From Paramarasmius palmivorus (lineage: Eukaryota; Basidiomycota; Agaricomycetes; Agaricales; Marasmiaceae), in contig JAYKXP010000156.1 in the NCBI GenBank assembly GCA_037176845.1, positions 1-64,000 on the forward strand: DNA of 64,000 nucleotides. The letters run 5' to 3'. A program made the position numbers and the translations under genes. The notes below the pieces were generated by a model. That model saw only the letters and a list, made by a program, of their open reading frames with translations, had not been told where the DNA came from and made no database searches. This document shows, in pieces, positions 35,553 through 47,779 of the stretch (its first letter is position 1; each line of letters starts with the position of its first letter).

Positions 35553-37065
35553 ATGTCTCCTGCCCCTGCTAATCCAAGTCGTCCCAAAATCGCCTCCTCC
35601 TTACTCAAATATCCCATCCAGAACTACCAACCCTTTAAAGGCGTCTACATCCTCCTACGAGTATCTTCCTTACTCGTCCTCGTCCCCTTCTGGGGTATCT
35701 ACTTCTCACTCCCATCCAACCGCGGTCGACGTTCATGGAAAGTCAGTGAATGCATCGTCATGCATCTCGTGAAGTGGATTATGCCGCTGAACGCTGAATG
35801 TGGTATCGCCCCTGCGAGCGTATCCAAAGTACGGGAGCTTCGGGAAGGAGACTTGAATGAGACCCATTTTGTTTGGATAAACCCAGCGAAGGAAGAGCGG
35901 ATTCGGGGTATGGCAAGAGATGGGAGGGTCAAAGGGGCGAAGGTTCCGGGGTATGTTTGGCCCAAAGGTGCAAAGCTGGATGATTTGGGTGATGAAGATG
36001 TCGTTGGGCTGTTTATTCATGGTGGAGGATACATGATGGGCAATGGAACCGAGACGTTTCCTAGACATAGCTCGAATGTTGCATAAAGTGAGGCACTCCA
36101 ACCCGGGGATAACACGTACTGATTGGGCTTGCAGCGTTCAAAGATGAAACGAATCTTATGTACGTTTTATTTGTCATTCCTTACACCCAAATACTGATCA
36201 TTTTCGACACCCAGCTCTCGAATACCGCCTTTGCGGGGACTCGCCTCATCCAGCTCAACTCCTGGACGCTCTCGCTGCGTACGCGCATCTCGTTGAAACA
36301 CTCAACATCGATCCAAAGAGAATTGTTCTACTGGGAGCGTGCGCCGGAGGTCAGCACTTCATCCCCATAGTCTTTCTCTGTCGACTCACTAGGCGCTCTT
36401 CAGGTAACCTGGTGATGATGCTTGCCCGTTACCTCTACAAAGAAAAGGTCCTTCCAATGCCAGGCGGATTGATGTTGTTCTCTGTACGTCTGTCTTCTTT
36501 AGGCCGCCTCTCCCCAGCCTCGCTAACATCCTGTGTGTGATAGCCTGTCCTAGATATGGGTACGTCTCGTTGACTACGGCTCCAAGTTCCACTTTAGTAA
36601 CTGGACACCATCCAGGTATCGACTTTGAAATCACCCAAGGCACAGCTAAACCCCGACCCAACACCGACATTGACTGGCTTGCTACATCACATCTGGCGAA
36701 CGTAAGGTTGCTTGGGCAGGACCATAAAGAACCAGAAATACTTTTCGGGCCGTACTTTTCGTCGAGTGAGCTTCACGTTCATCACCTCCTGGTTTTTCCG
36801 CTGACATGAAGCCTCAACAGATCGCACACCACCCGGTTCATATACAGCTTATCCCCCTACATTCGTCTCTATCGGTGATGCAGAGTCACTTCGGGAAGAA
36901 AACGAGCAGCTGGTTGAGTTGCTGAGAGGTGATGGGGTTGATGTGACGTTTGATGTCCAGAAGGATGCGGTACATGATTTCATTTCGATGGATGCTATTC
37001 CGTCAGATCAGGCGAGAGAAAGTGCTGTTCAGAGCGCGTGCAGTTGGGTTGATAGACTCGGTTAG
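35553..37065 (+). pseudogene. Alpha/beta hydrolase (HSL/esterase-lipase type), damaged
   Basis: ATG 35553 opens a frame with one N-terminal hydrophobic segment (YILLRVSSLLVLVPFWGIYF), then the oxyanion-hole motif FIHGGGYMMGNGTE, EYRLCGDSPHPAQ, the elbow region IVLLGACAGG/NLVMMLARYL, GIDFEITQGTAKPRPNTDID, and the acid and histidine regions FVSIGDAESL and VHDFISMDAIP, with TAG at 37063-37065. Introns near 36088, 36155, 36357, 36485, 36562 and 36767 join most exons in frame. Two defects: a small deletion near 36058-36062 shifts frame after ETFP, and the nucleophile elbow GDSAGG reads GACAGG, so the catalytic Ser is Cys. This family hydrolyses small acyl esters; this copy should be dead. Confidence 0.8.
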
Positions 37066-37147
37066 AGATGTAAAAACGACTTTTTTGTTTTATTGTCATG
37101 TGAACAAATCCATCAGTGTCATGATTGGATTCCGTTCTCCGTCCGAG

Positions 37148-37297
37148 TTCCGTTCCTTCTCTTCTCTTCTCTTCTCTTCTCTCATCTTCTTCCTCTCATC
37201 TTCTCTTCTCTTCTCTTCTTCCTCTCATCTTCTCTTCTCTTCTCTTCTTCCTCTCATCTTCTCTTCTCTTCTCTTCTTCCTCTCATCTTCTCTGTTA
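37148..37297. repeat. Pyrimidine-rich minisatellite
   Basis: About 150 bases of nearly pure C/T built from TCTTC runs broken by CCTCTCATC. The longer unit of about 33 bases recurs three to four times. It ends six bases before the 5-oxoprolinase ATG. CT-rich tracts are common in fungal core promoters, but this one is unusually long and regular. Confidence 0.85.
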
Positions 37298-37302
37298 TCG
37301 CA

Positions 37303-40300
37303 ATGTCTCTCAAGGTATTTCTCTGGTTATACTCGTCGAAGGGTTGCGCTCATTTGGGTCTATCTTACAGTTCAAGATTCCTGTCCGCTCGATCAGGATT
37401 TGTGCAGACCGAGGAGGCACGTTTTGGTGAGCAACACCCAAAACCTCTGGATATCTGGTTTATCTTACCCATACTATTCACCAGAGATCTTCACGCGTAA
37501 GAACATCCTCACCACCACTCTTCCTTTAACTAATAGAGCTAGGCTGATAGCTCGTATCCTGACCCAGATCATCCGGAAGAGAGGAAGGAACTCATCGTTG
37601 GGAACTGTCACCTTGGGTGGTCATTGGAATATTAACGTTCCTTTTAGTTTCGCAAGATCCTGGAAATTACAAAGACGCGCCCACGGAAGGAATCCGACGG
37701 ATATTGGAACAAGTGACGGGTGAATCGATACTCCGAGGACAGGTGCTCGAGACTGATAAGATCGGTGAGTACACTCTCCTTGTTTTTCATCTGGTTACTT
37801 CAATTCCGATTTCCTAGTTCCATATCGCAGAATATATACGGCTTTCAACCACAATAAACGCTCTCCTCGAATGTAAAGGCCACAAACACGCGTTACTCAT
37901 CACTAAAGGTCCTTCTCATCGGAAACCAATCACGCCCCAGGATGTTCGATTTGAATATTCGTCGGCCCACGCCGCTTTACGATGAGGTTGTGGAGGTTGA
38001 TGAGAGAGTTACGCTTGTGGGGTATACGAGCGATCCAAAGGCGGAGGAACATGCGGTGCAGTTTGATGTGGATGGGAAGGTTGTTAGGGGGTATAGAGGT
38101 AAGGGTTGGGATGGGAAGGGAGATGCGGAAGGAGAGGGAAAGGTGGTGAGAGGTGAGAGTGGGGAGGCGGTTAGGGTTTTGAAGGAGCCTGGTAAGTGGC
38201 ACCTCTGCAAGCTTGGTAACGATGCTGATAATGGTTGTAGATTTGGATGAGGTGAAGAAAGACCTGCAAAAGCTACATGAAGAAGGATATCGTTCGCTGG
38301 CGATAGTCCTCTTAAATTCCTACACATACCCCCAACACGAGCTTGCTGTAGGCAAAGTCGCGCGAGAAGTCGGCTTCTCGCATGTCTCTTGCTCGTCTCA
38401 GCTTCTACCGATGATCAAGGTCGTACCAAGAGGCGTATCTTCTACAGCCGATGCGTACCTTACGCCGATTTTGTACCAATACCTCGACGGGTTCTTCTCA
38501 GGTTTTGATAGTCAACTCAGAGACGGGAAGATCAGGAGTCCAAGGGTCGAATTTATGGGTTCTGACGGAGGATTGGTTGATGCCGATAGGTTCTCTGGGT
38601 TGAAGAGTATACTGAGCGGTCCGGCTGGAGGTGTAGTCGGGTATGCGTTAACGAGTTGGGATGAGAAGCAGAAGACGCCGGTTATAGGGTTAGTGTTTTT
38701 TTCTTCGCCGTGCATCTGACTTGAATTTACATCTTCGTACGTAGGCTCGACATTGGTGGAACCTCGACGTAGGTCTTCGTACTCCTGATATCGTTCTCAG
38801 ACATGCTAACACGCAACTTACCTAGGGATGTATCAAGGTTCTCAGGTCGTTATGAAGTCACATACGAAACGACGACCGCTGGGGTAACGATTCAATCACC
38901 GCAGTTGGACATCAACACCGTTGCTGCAGGTGGAGGATCTTGTCTGTCATTCCGGAACGGACTGTTTCTGGCTGGTCCAGAAAGCGCTGGTGCTGACCCT
39001 GGACCTACGTGCTACAGGTAAGTAAACCTCTGTCCCTTTCCAGTTGACCCTTTCTGAGCGCCTGTTGCTAGGAAAAACGGCCCCCTCGCTGTAACGGACG
39101 CCAACTTACTCCTGGGTCGCCTCCTACCAGACTACTTCCCGAAGATCTTTGGACCGAGCGAGAAAGAGCCTTTGGATATCGATGCGTCGAGAGCGGCTTT
39201 CGAAAAGGTCGTCAAGGAAGTTAACGATAGCTATGGCTCGGCCGAAGGAGATGCGGATCCAAAGAAGGAATGGTCGTTCGATGAAGTTGTTTATGGGTTA
39301 GTCTACGTTACTTTGATTTTACTTTTTGAAATTGAATTCCGATTTTTGGTAAGGTTCATTAAAGTGGCCAACGAAACTATGTGTAGACCTATTCGGGCAT
39401 TGACGGAGGCGAGAGGTTATGCTACGGGGCAACATGTGTACGCTCTTACCTTTTTCCTCTCTTTCTCTGTGACTGACCATTCCGAAACAGACTTGCATCC
39501 TTCGGTGGCGCAGGCGGTCAACACGCGTGCGAGATCGCCAAATTACTTGGGATACGTACTATCTTGATCCACAGATATTCATCGGTGTTGAGCCCCTATG
39601 GATTAGCACTGGCCGACCGGTAAAATCCCTTTTCCTAGTCCTTGCTTTTCGTTGCCGCCACTAACTTACCGCTGTCAATCCATAGCGCACATGAAATTCA
39701 AGCCCCAAGCTCCACCTTTTACACAGCTAACAACAAACCCGAACTGATATCGCGTCTAGACAAACTCGAAGCAGAAGTCCGCAAAGAGCTCCGTAAACAG
39801 GGCTTCGAGGGTACGCGAGTGAGCGTAGAAAGGATGCTTAATATGCGGTTTGAGGGCACGGATACGGCGTTGATGGTTTTACCTGAGGGCGACGAAAAGG
39901 CTGGGGGAGAAGGCGAAGATTTCTTGAAAGCGTTTAAAAGGACGTATAAGAACGAGTTTGGGTTCTTATTAGAGGGGAAAACGATTGTTGTTGATGATAT
40001 CAAGGTGCGTTTGGCGGTTCTGAATGGCTGGGTGACTTTAGCACTGATTGGATCCCGAAGGTTCGAGGTATTGGCAAGACGTTCGACACGCTTGGCGAAA
40101 CGGTATTTTCAGAGATGGATAGACTCCGTGAATCTAACGCTATCAAACCGGCTGCGAAAGAAAAGATAGATTCAAGGCATTCGGTCTACTTTGACCAAAT
40201 TGGCAGAGTTGATGATACCCCTGTATACCTCTTGGATAAACTGGACGTTGGAGAGCAGATTCATGGGCCAGCGATTGTCATTGATGATACGCAAACGATA

Positions 40301-40371
40301 GTGGTTGTACCTGGCGCTCAGCGGGGCACAGAAGGCTTGGTTTGGAGGCTAGGGTTTGCTGTATTTGGTTG
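37303..40371 (+). pseudogene. 5-oxoprolinase, HyuA (N-terminal) half only, damaged
   Basis: MSLK (37303) splices to FKIPVRSIRICADRGGTF, the start of the ATP-binding hydantoinase A region. Then follow [131 protein letters not shown] and GPAIVIDDTQTIVVVPGAQ. The enzyme hydrolyses 5-oxoproline to glutamate with ATP in the glutathione cycle and is normally about 1,300 residues, with a HyuB half after this point. Here homology ends right after VVVPGAQ and a TGA follows at about 40369. Inside, two residues are missing before NALLE (37.85 kb), and about 10-11 bases are lost after ITKG (near 37910), shifting frame. Confidence 0.85.
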
Positions 40372-40966
40372 AAAAGTATCTGATCTATGTGTCCAGGTGA
40401 GCACTTTCGTAGTTCTGCACCGTCCTGTTCCTTACTTGCTGACACCGTATCGTCAACAGTGACCACTCCAATGTAGTGGCTGGTCCTCCTTCATCTTATG
40501 GACGTCCAGAAATTATTTTGAAGTTCCTTCCCTTCTCGCCGTCCGTTTTGGATACTGTACCTCCAGCAACACCGGCACCGGCACCATCCTCAACTACCTC
40601 ATCTTCAGGTGCCGCTCGCCGGGAATTTGAAGCCTCAAGTACTAGTTCTTGCACCACCACACAAAACACTGAACAGAGCAGGCCCAGGATCGTCGGTTGG
40701 CCTTTCCTTCACTTGGCGCCCCAAGATACTCAAACCCTAAACGTACATGGCACGGCGCTCTTTCGAAGCCGTCCCATGTTATCGACAAGCGCCGTGAATG
40801 TCATTTTTCATGTTCGCCATGCGGCATGACTCACAGCAATACAATCGATATCAATATCATTTATTCACGCGCTCAACGTCCGACTGCTGTATGGAAACAG
40901 CCTTAAGGTGAACATGCGTTTTACACGCACACACACACACCTTGACCTTCAACCACCATCTTCCCC
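40360..40966. other. Conserved upstream region of P1a
   Basis: About 600 bases matching 59425-59982 upstream of the second P1 gene, starting with CTGATCTATGTGTCCAG/GTGAGCACTTTCGTAGT. A plus-strand frame (FLHLAPQDTQTLN, RSRPMLSTSAVNVIF) is shared by both copies, so part of it may once have been an exon or leader. A short CA run lies at about 40928-40942. It probably contains the P1 promoter. Confidence 0.5.
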
Positions 40967-43109
40967 ATGGCATTCACAGGCTGCTCCCATGTTACTATTC
41001 ACGGTGGAGTTTTTTCAGCTGTCGGAGGTGATCAACACAACAACCATAGCCAAGGAAACGTAGTGCGAGTGACAGAGGGACAGTCACCCGCTTTGGCTCA
41101 GGTATGTTGATAGGTCACTGGCGTCTGACCGTTTCTCTGACCTTGAAATGCTTCAGTTTCATGAACTCAAGGTGGCAAACATCCGTCTCAAGCGCAAGAT
41201 TGCGGAGAGTCCAGTGGTAATAATGGATAAAAGAGGCTGGATAAGGGGGGCTTTGGATGCTCGTCGTATCATTCACGCTGTTAGCATCCGCGGTGAAGAT
41301 AAAGACGAAGAATTTTTGCATGTTCAGTATAGCGGCCCCGATGCCAATCAAGTAAGGATGCTCTTATTTTCAAGTCCTGCCATCGCTGATCACCCTGCAT
41401 CTGTATAGGCTTACGAGCTCGATCTCAAAACCTTTTCTACTGTCAAGTGAGTAGCCCATATCCCTGTCCCTGAGCCTTCCATGTACTGATAAAGACGCAG
41501 AGATGTGAACTGGGTGGAGCTTTTTGGCTATATTGCCTACAACACGTTACCGGCACTCGTGTTTTATGATGGTGAGGCTAAGGATTCCTGTCTGTGATAA
41601 AACCATGCTTAGCTCCATCCATGATGCAGCACTTGTACCGGTATCGCACATATTCGAACGAAATGGCTTCTCGTGTATGTTGCAGGTATATCTTTGCTAT
41701 GTGCGGTGAAACTCGTTATCTGCTCCATTTTCTCTGCTCTAACTCTCCTCTTTGTCCAGTCAGCGGTAACACAAGGGGTGGATGCGTTCACGGTATGCAA
41801 ATTCCTCGAAATACCAACTTGATTCTCACAATTGAGCATTTAGCGGTTTCGTGAACTATGGACCAACCCCCGAAATGGCACGTTTCACCAGGGGCCCTAT
41901 GTGGCTGATTCATCTGATTTAAACTACAATGTCTGGTCTTGGTCAGGTATCGCACTTCCCGGTAGCAAGCATCCTTCCCTGGACCTCCAGACCTACAACA
42001 ACACCAGTACTCTTTTCCAATACCTCATTGGAATTCTTCCCCTACACAACATCATTGAAGGAATCCGCTGGTCAATCAGATCAACCCCAGAGTGGCCCAA
42101 CAACAAAGACGCCAAACTCATCCTCTCATCTCTCCCTGGCACAATTTACCACAGAACAACTCGAGAGGTTATCACTCGCTACCCGGGAGACAGAGATCAA
42201 TGGTATTACTACCCCTGGAAGGAGCATTTTCACGTACCGGATGCTATACGAGAAAACACACTCGTGATGGATGATGGATCGGTGAGGTGCGTTTGAAATG
42301 GTGTTGAAGTGGTTATTTGGGCTGATTGGGGGTATAGGTTTATGTTGATGCCAGCAGACATTGCCAGCGTCAAGTCGTTTGAGTTATGTTTCAATTTGTG
42401 GACTGTGGGTATATTGGAGCAGTTTGCGGATTTGTGGGTGTCGCAGGCACATGGGATTTTCAGCCAGCTTGGGATTGAAGAGGGTGAATGGGGGAAGTAT
42501 TGTGAGTTTATTGTGGTTCTTGTCAGAGTGCCGGTACTAATTGATACCCACCAGCTATCCTAGACAACTTTTACCTCTACTTTGAACAGGAACAGGATGA
42601 AGAAGGATCACATATACCCCCCGACACCCCCACTGACACCCCGATATACCTCTTCATCCAACCTGTCCCCTGCCCCTCTGATGACGAGAATGAGTGGGAT
42701 GATTGGCTGGGAGGGAGGAGCTACTATTGGTCATACAACTCCACTGGGAAAGGGGAGATGTCGGAGGATGAGCGGCAGAGGTTGGGCCTTCCGTTGTTCA
42801 GAACCTCCATCAGAGTATGGCATACCTCATGGGATCGCGACACCCATGATGCAATCAAGATGCTCAATTGTCATGAAGAGTTTGATCCCACGTCGATGGA
42901 TTTGGCCCGATCTCTTGGGTATACCATTCTCGAGGTAGTTGATCGTAACACACGTTTTGAGGAGGTCAAAGATGGTGGTAAGTTCTCCTGTTCTTCCTTA
43001 GATTTATGGCTCTAATGCACTACATTGTCAAGATGACAAGGATATGGATATCAGTGTGGAGCCAGCCCAGCCGTTCACACTTCCATCGGAATTCAAGGAG
43101 AGGATGTGA
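40967..43109 (+). CDS. P1a: Agaricomycete-specific protein with N-terminal NGG/GNQ-type motif
   Basis: The exon chain is clear and in frame: 40967-41101, 41157-41351, 41409-41446, 41501-41571, 41630 onward, then smaller exons to a large exon reading RFRELWTNPRNGTFHQGPYV, LDLQTYNNTSTLFQYLIGIL and SSLPGTIYHRTTREVITRYP, then FMLMPADIASVKSFE, AHGIFSQLGIEEGEWG, and a long acidic/Trp-rich exon ending VDRNTRFEEVKDG. The final exon ends FKERM with TGA at 43107-43109. The N-terminus has VTIHGGVFSAVGGDQHNNHS. I recall this protein family as very common and function-less in mushrooms. It appears cytosolic, with no membrane helix in this copy. It is the best preserved gene of the array. No lesion is visible except the altered 3' end. 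Confidence 0.78.
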
Positions 43110-43450
43110 TGGATCCGCGCATATCGCTCGTTATTTTTGGGCCATATATCATTGAGCAAGGATAGCCCGTGCTCGCATGGACCAGACATTGCAGATGTTG
43201 ATTGAGTTGTGCACCAAAATCTTATTTTGTTTAAATCCTACAATGTTCTGTGTTGCATTAGTTTGTTTTAATTGGCCTAATTATTATATGTACACTCTGT
43301 AAGTGTAGTGGTAGTGTAAATTAACAGTTTGTATACCTGCAACAGACGAAGATCATGAATGGTATATGAGGCGACTGATATCCATGCCGAGGTGATGTAG
43401 TCGCTCCCAATGCCATGCACACACGCAAATCCAACCTGTCAACCTTTCGT
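43110..43450. other. P1a 3' region with out-of-frame tail-anchor remnant
   Basis: Bases 43228-43300 in another frame read CLNPTMFCVALVCFNWP, aligning with the C-terminal membrane segment of P1b (LVCIPITFYVVLLCFY). The DNA after it (TGTAGTGGTAGTGTAAATTAACAGTTTGTATA) also matches. The ancestral P1a therefore extended past its present stop. Confidence 0.55.
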
Positions 43451-44238
43451 CACCACCTACATCCCCAGAAGCTCCGATGGCCCATAACCCATCTTTATCA
43501 ACGCCCCCGGCTTGGATACCTGCTAGCGTAATCGTTCCTCGAGTATTCAGAGCTCGGGTTTGGGTTTGATAATAGGCGTAGGTGTGAGATAGTTGCCAGC
43601 AGCGGCGGAGAGTGCTGGATAGGATCGGGAGGAGCCATGGTTATGCTTGGTGTGCGGGTATAGGTGCGGGAGGTCGAGTTTGGCAGGCGATACAGGGCGT
43701 AATCTTGAGGGAGTGCCGAAATAACTGGAACGGAGTGGTGTGGGCTCTGGAGGTAAGACTGTAATGTTGCCTTTGGTTCTAGTGCAGGTACAGAGGGGAT
43801 AGAGTGATGCATATGTCGAAGATTGAGGATTTCGATGTCGTAGGGTGACCGAGGTTGAGGGATGCACATCTGAATCCTGATATTGAGGGTGGCCAAGGTC
43901 TAGGCAGTAACGACGTTGTGAGAGCAAGAAATGAAGCAAAGGAATAAAAACACACCTTTTCTTTAGTTACTCAGCCTGCAAAATGCCCACTCTGAGCACC
44001 GAAGGATGTTGGGGTATCGAAGGTCAAAGGCATGATGCGTGGTGTTGCCCTGAGAGATGGGCTGAGCGTGCTACCAGGGATGTGATGAAGGAACACATAC
44101 CTATGGTGAAGTGTATGGTGAATTGAGAATCTTGATGTCGCATTGGATGGACAAGAGGTGGTCGTCAGAAGGGTGTCCAACGTGTGCCGCCGGCAATTAC
44201 TCTTCGCTCTAAACCACCATCTTCCAGACCGCGTTCAT
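43450..44238 (-). pseudogene. M-family relic 5
   Basis: The start MNAVWKMVV lies at 44238 but a stop follows at once. Downstream pieces include DDHLLSIQCDIKILNSPYT, HHIPGSTLSPSLRATPRIMP (43971-44180), and a long 3' frame at 43498-43939 (IRIQMCIPQPRSPYDIEILN, STSRTYTRTPSI). It pairs with 62450-63284. Broken in several places. Confidence 0.45.
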
Positions 44239-44244
44239 CTTCAT

Positions 44245-46450
44245 AGACCTATAACAGTATGCACAGCCAATACTTGCTCATTGTCTTGAGCTCTAATACA
44301 TCCAAGCAGCCCAGCAGGTCCAGCTCCAAGCTTCAAATACCCAAGGCACAACAATAAGTGGAATTCGGTATGTACCCTGTTCACTCTATGACTCTTACCA
44401 TTCCTCATTACTCTTCCTACTCAAGTACAAGCCCAGATCATCAACTACACCTCCTTCGATGGTTTCTGTCCCATAGCCAATCAATGTCTTCCTGAATCCG
44501 ATGCGTCGCCAGTCCAACAACGTTCTATACCGTTCTCGGACACACATTCCGCACTCCCAATCTCTTCAACCTCTAGTACCCGCTACTAGTAGGAGATCAT
44601 GCTATTCATGTCTTCCCACTACTCTACATAAAAGCACGAGCCGTCATCTTTCCTCACTCGGCTGCAATTCCACTCCGGCACCCAATACGCACCCCAATTC
44701 GAATGCTGCATGTACTACACCCTCATTCCACCTCATGAATCCACTATGCTACTTCCTCTTTATTCCTCCCTCCTTCAAACATCCTCGCGCGTCCTTCCTC
44801 GTAGACTGCTATCGTCGTGTCCGGGGACCGCTGATCCCCCAACGCAGTCCACAACACAAACACACCTGATCTGCTCCTTTTTCAGCCGGCCCTTCCAGCC
44901 AAGTCACTCGCGAAAAACCTCTTGCTGGTTGTTTTGGTGACGATAAGCGCAGATGCAGAGGTTGGCACGGTGGAAGTTACTTGGAGGTGTGATTGCTGGT
45001 TCTACCTACTATATAATGCCCGGGGTAAGTACTCGTTCCTCACTCCTTCAGCACGTTTTACTTACATTCATCTACAGCGGTATCTTCCAGAGCTCTAGCT
45101 CAAGGCTTTCAGTCAAACACATAGTCGCTCAACTTCGTCCTGCACCCAACACACCACCTCATCAATACCCAAGTCGGTTCCAGAATATCAACGACTCATG
45201 CTCTGTCTATCTCCTGACCAGTAACCCGACTCTTCCCATCCCATTTTCCCATTCCACCTCACGTTTGTGGATTCCCGGTTCATCTGGGTGTGTGGAATGT
45301 TCTATGGTCATTCCCCCGATACTATTGGGGGTATAGGCGATGCCTCGGACTCGAGAAAAAGGACTTGCGAGTTGTTGTCGAAGGATTAGGTCTATCAGAA
45401 AGATGGCAGCTGCCAGGTGGCCGCGTGCATCTCTACAGTTTCGAAGGTGTAAAATTGGGCATGTTCCTCGGTTCCGGATTTTCCGTGGTCATCGTGGTTC
45501 CTTGGGCCGCTAAACCGAGGATTCGATAGCATCGTAGCAAAGCTCATCGTTAAACGGGTGTGTTCTAATGTTCTCCGAGTCAGCGTATCGTCTTTTACTG
45601 ATAGTTACATTTAGCGATATGATGTCTTTTTCGAAGAACATTTCCTCGTTTGAACGTCTAATCGGTCGTTCTTGAAGGTGGCAAGAAGACGCAGGCATAG
45701 GCATGTCTGTACCCATTCCTTTTCTTCAGCTTTTAGTTACTCACGCCAACGGTTACTCTAGCTAGTACATCTGGCTAATACTGCTGCTGGCTCCGAATTC
45801 CATCGACACGAAGGGCTCTAGTACCCATGGAGAGTAGACAATGGCAGGGTACCGTTGGTCGTGAAAGGCAAGGTGTATGTCGAGTTCCAGCTCGAAGGCT
45901 TAAGGAAAACTACCAAACTACATAAACGTCAACGTGAATGTCCTGAGCAAGGTGTGTAAACCTCGCTCCGCAGTGAATATCCCCCAGACTGAACCATTGT
46001 TTTGCGTTTTCAGCTTTGGCGAGAACGAGTACCGAAGACTGTGGCATTCAGGAGGTGCAAGGCATTGTGGGTCCCCAAGACGACACCTACAAGAACGAGA
46101 TCCAGCTGCGCTACCTCCATCATGAACCGACATTGCACCCTTGCAATCACGATGGTCTCGACGTCTACTACCGAGGCTTTTTGTGTCCGGGAAAGCACTA
46201 TACGCGTCTTCAGTGCCCGCCAAAGGAGGAAGAACAATATGCTCGGTGCCTCTTTCTTTTGCTCCGTCTTTTGCAGAGAAGATGCGCAGGATATGTGTCC
46301 GGGAAGAGTATATCGCTGTGAGAGCGTGACTTTTATCGTTTCCTGGATACGCAGAGTTTGAATACGACTCAGAGAAGGGTTGGACTGGGTTGGATTGCGA
46401 TGTTCTTCATATACTTTTCTTGTGTGCGTCCAAGACTTGCTTCTCTCCTT
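44245..46450 (+). pseudogene. P2-family relic 5
   Basis: Leader donor (AACAGTATGCAC, about 44255), a short exon ending before GTATGTAC near 44368, then many broken frames. Recognisable shared pieces are KLGMFLGSGFSVVIVVPWAA (45430-45529), a hydrophobic, possibly membrane-spanning segment also present at 57.66 kb as ILFGFGFLAAVAVPWAIETM, and the ARTSTEDCGIQEVQG to EEEQYARCLFL region (46016-46321). Function is unknown. Confidence 0.45.
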
Positions 46451-46469
46451 CTGTATTTGATTTCTAATG

Positions 46470-47690
46470 TCTCCTTTTTTAGCTGGCTACTAGTGCACAA
46501 GGGTTGGATGAGCGGATGGTATGCCATTGTTACTCTCCCAGAAGATCAACCTGATGATTCATAGTCGAGTGTTTAGGGGCTTCGCAAACCTTGGATCAAA
46601 CCTAGGTCTGGCAACTTGCGCAAGGGACCTTACGTTCGTGGTTCATTCGCTTCACACCTGGTCCGGTCAACAATGCCCACCGCATTTCCTGGCTGCAACT
46701 ATCCTCTCCCAGGCCTCGATCTCCAGGCCTACAACCACACTAGCGCATGTTTCCAGTATCTCGTCGGAGTTCCTCCGCTGCGCACTATCCTCGAAAGGAC
46801 CTGCTGGTCAAATAGGTTCGCCTCAGAGTGGCCGAGGAACCAAGACACAAAATTCATCCTTTTGTTCTCTCCTGAAAGGGGTTGTCTCAAGAAATCGTCT
46901 CTGCGATATTCGGTAGACAGAGACAAGTGGTTCTATTTCCCTTTAGAGACTCGCAGACATTTCAACGTCTGGAATTCATGCAGGAGAGAGAATACGCTGG
47001 TGATGGATGACGTGTCAGCGCCGGGCGAGGTACGTTTGAATTCAAGTCCTAGTTCTTTGGGCTGATTAGATATATAGGTTCGTGTTGGAGTATTTGAACG
47101 TTGAGATCGTTCGAGACTGAACAATGTGCGGCCGGTGAAAGAGTGGAACGCTTTTGTCTGTTCATGGGTATCGCAGGCACAAGCTATCTTCAGCCAGCTC
47201 GGAGATTCCGAAGGGTGAATGGGGACAGCATTGTAAGCCGTTCATGTTTCTTCTCAAGGGACCACTTCTGATTGATGTATAACAGCCATTATCGATGGCT
47301 TCCGGCTTCGTTTCAAATGCGCCCGAGACGAGGAAGCATCTCACAACGTGCAGACTCTGTTTCGCCGACATCGAGACTGATATATCTCATTCGACTGGTA
47401 CTTCGCCCCTTGTATGGATGTGGACTCACAACTGCCGGTCTCATGCAACCATCATTGTCTCGAAGCTGATTGTGGAGATGGGTATCGCGCCGCGAAGTAT
47501 CGACTACAGAAGTCCTTGGGGAGCACGAGGGCAGAACGATATATTATATTTGATATCAGAATGTTTGAATACAAGAGATTCACGGTGGCGATTTAACATC
47601 CCAATAGCTCGTAAATTCCGCCATGTAGCATGTAGCCCTTGTTTATACAGCAATGTGGTATCTCTGTATAATGGTTTTGTTCCATGATTT
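46470..47690 (+). pseudogene. P1-family 3' relic
   Basis: The least damaged of the three 3' relics. A plus frame at 46616-47065 reads RKGPYVRGSFASHLV, CNYPLPGLDLQAYNHTSACF, LERTCWSNRFASEWPRNQD, KFILLFSPE and ENTLVMDD, in the order of the intact P1 exon. The later exon (47295-47687) is frame-shifted. The 5' NGGTF exons are absent. Confidence 0.6.
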
Positions 47691-47779
47691 CCGAATACAG
47701 TAATCATCCTTCCATTTCGGGAAAGGCCTCGTAAAACTTGGGGTGCGAGCATGCTATTATTACCGTAAACACAGTCCTT

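Noticed and set aside
40928..40942. CA dinucleotide run
   Set aside because: Short, and replaced by ordinary sequence in the paralogous region near 59945.
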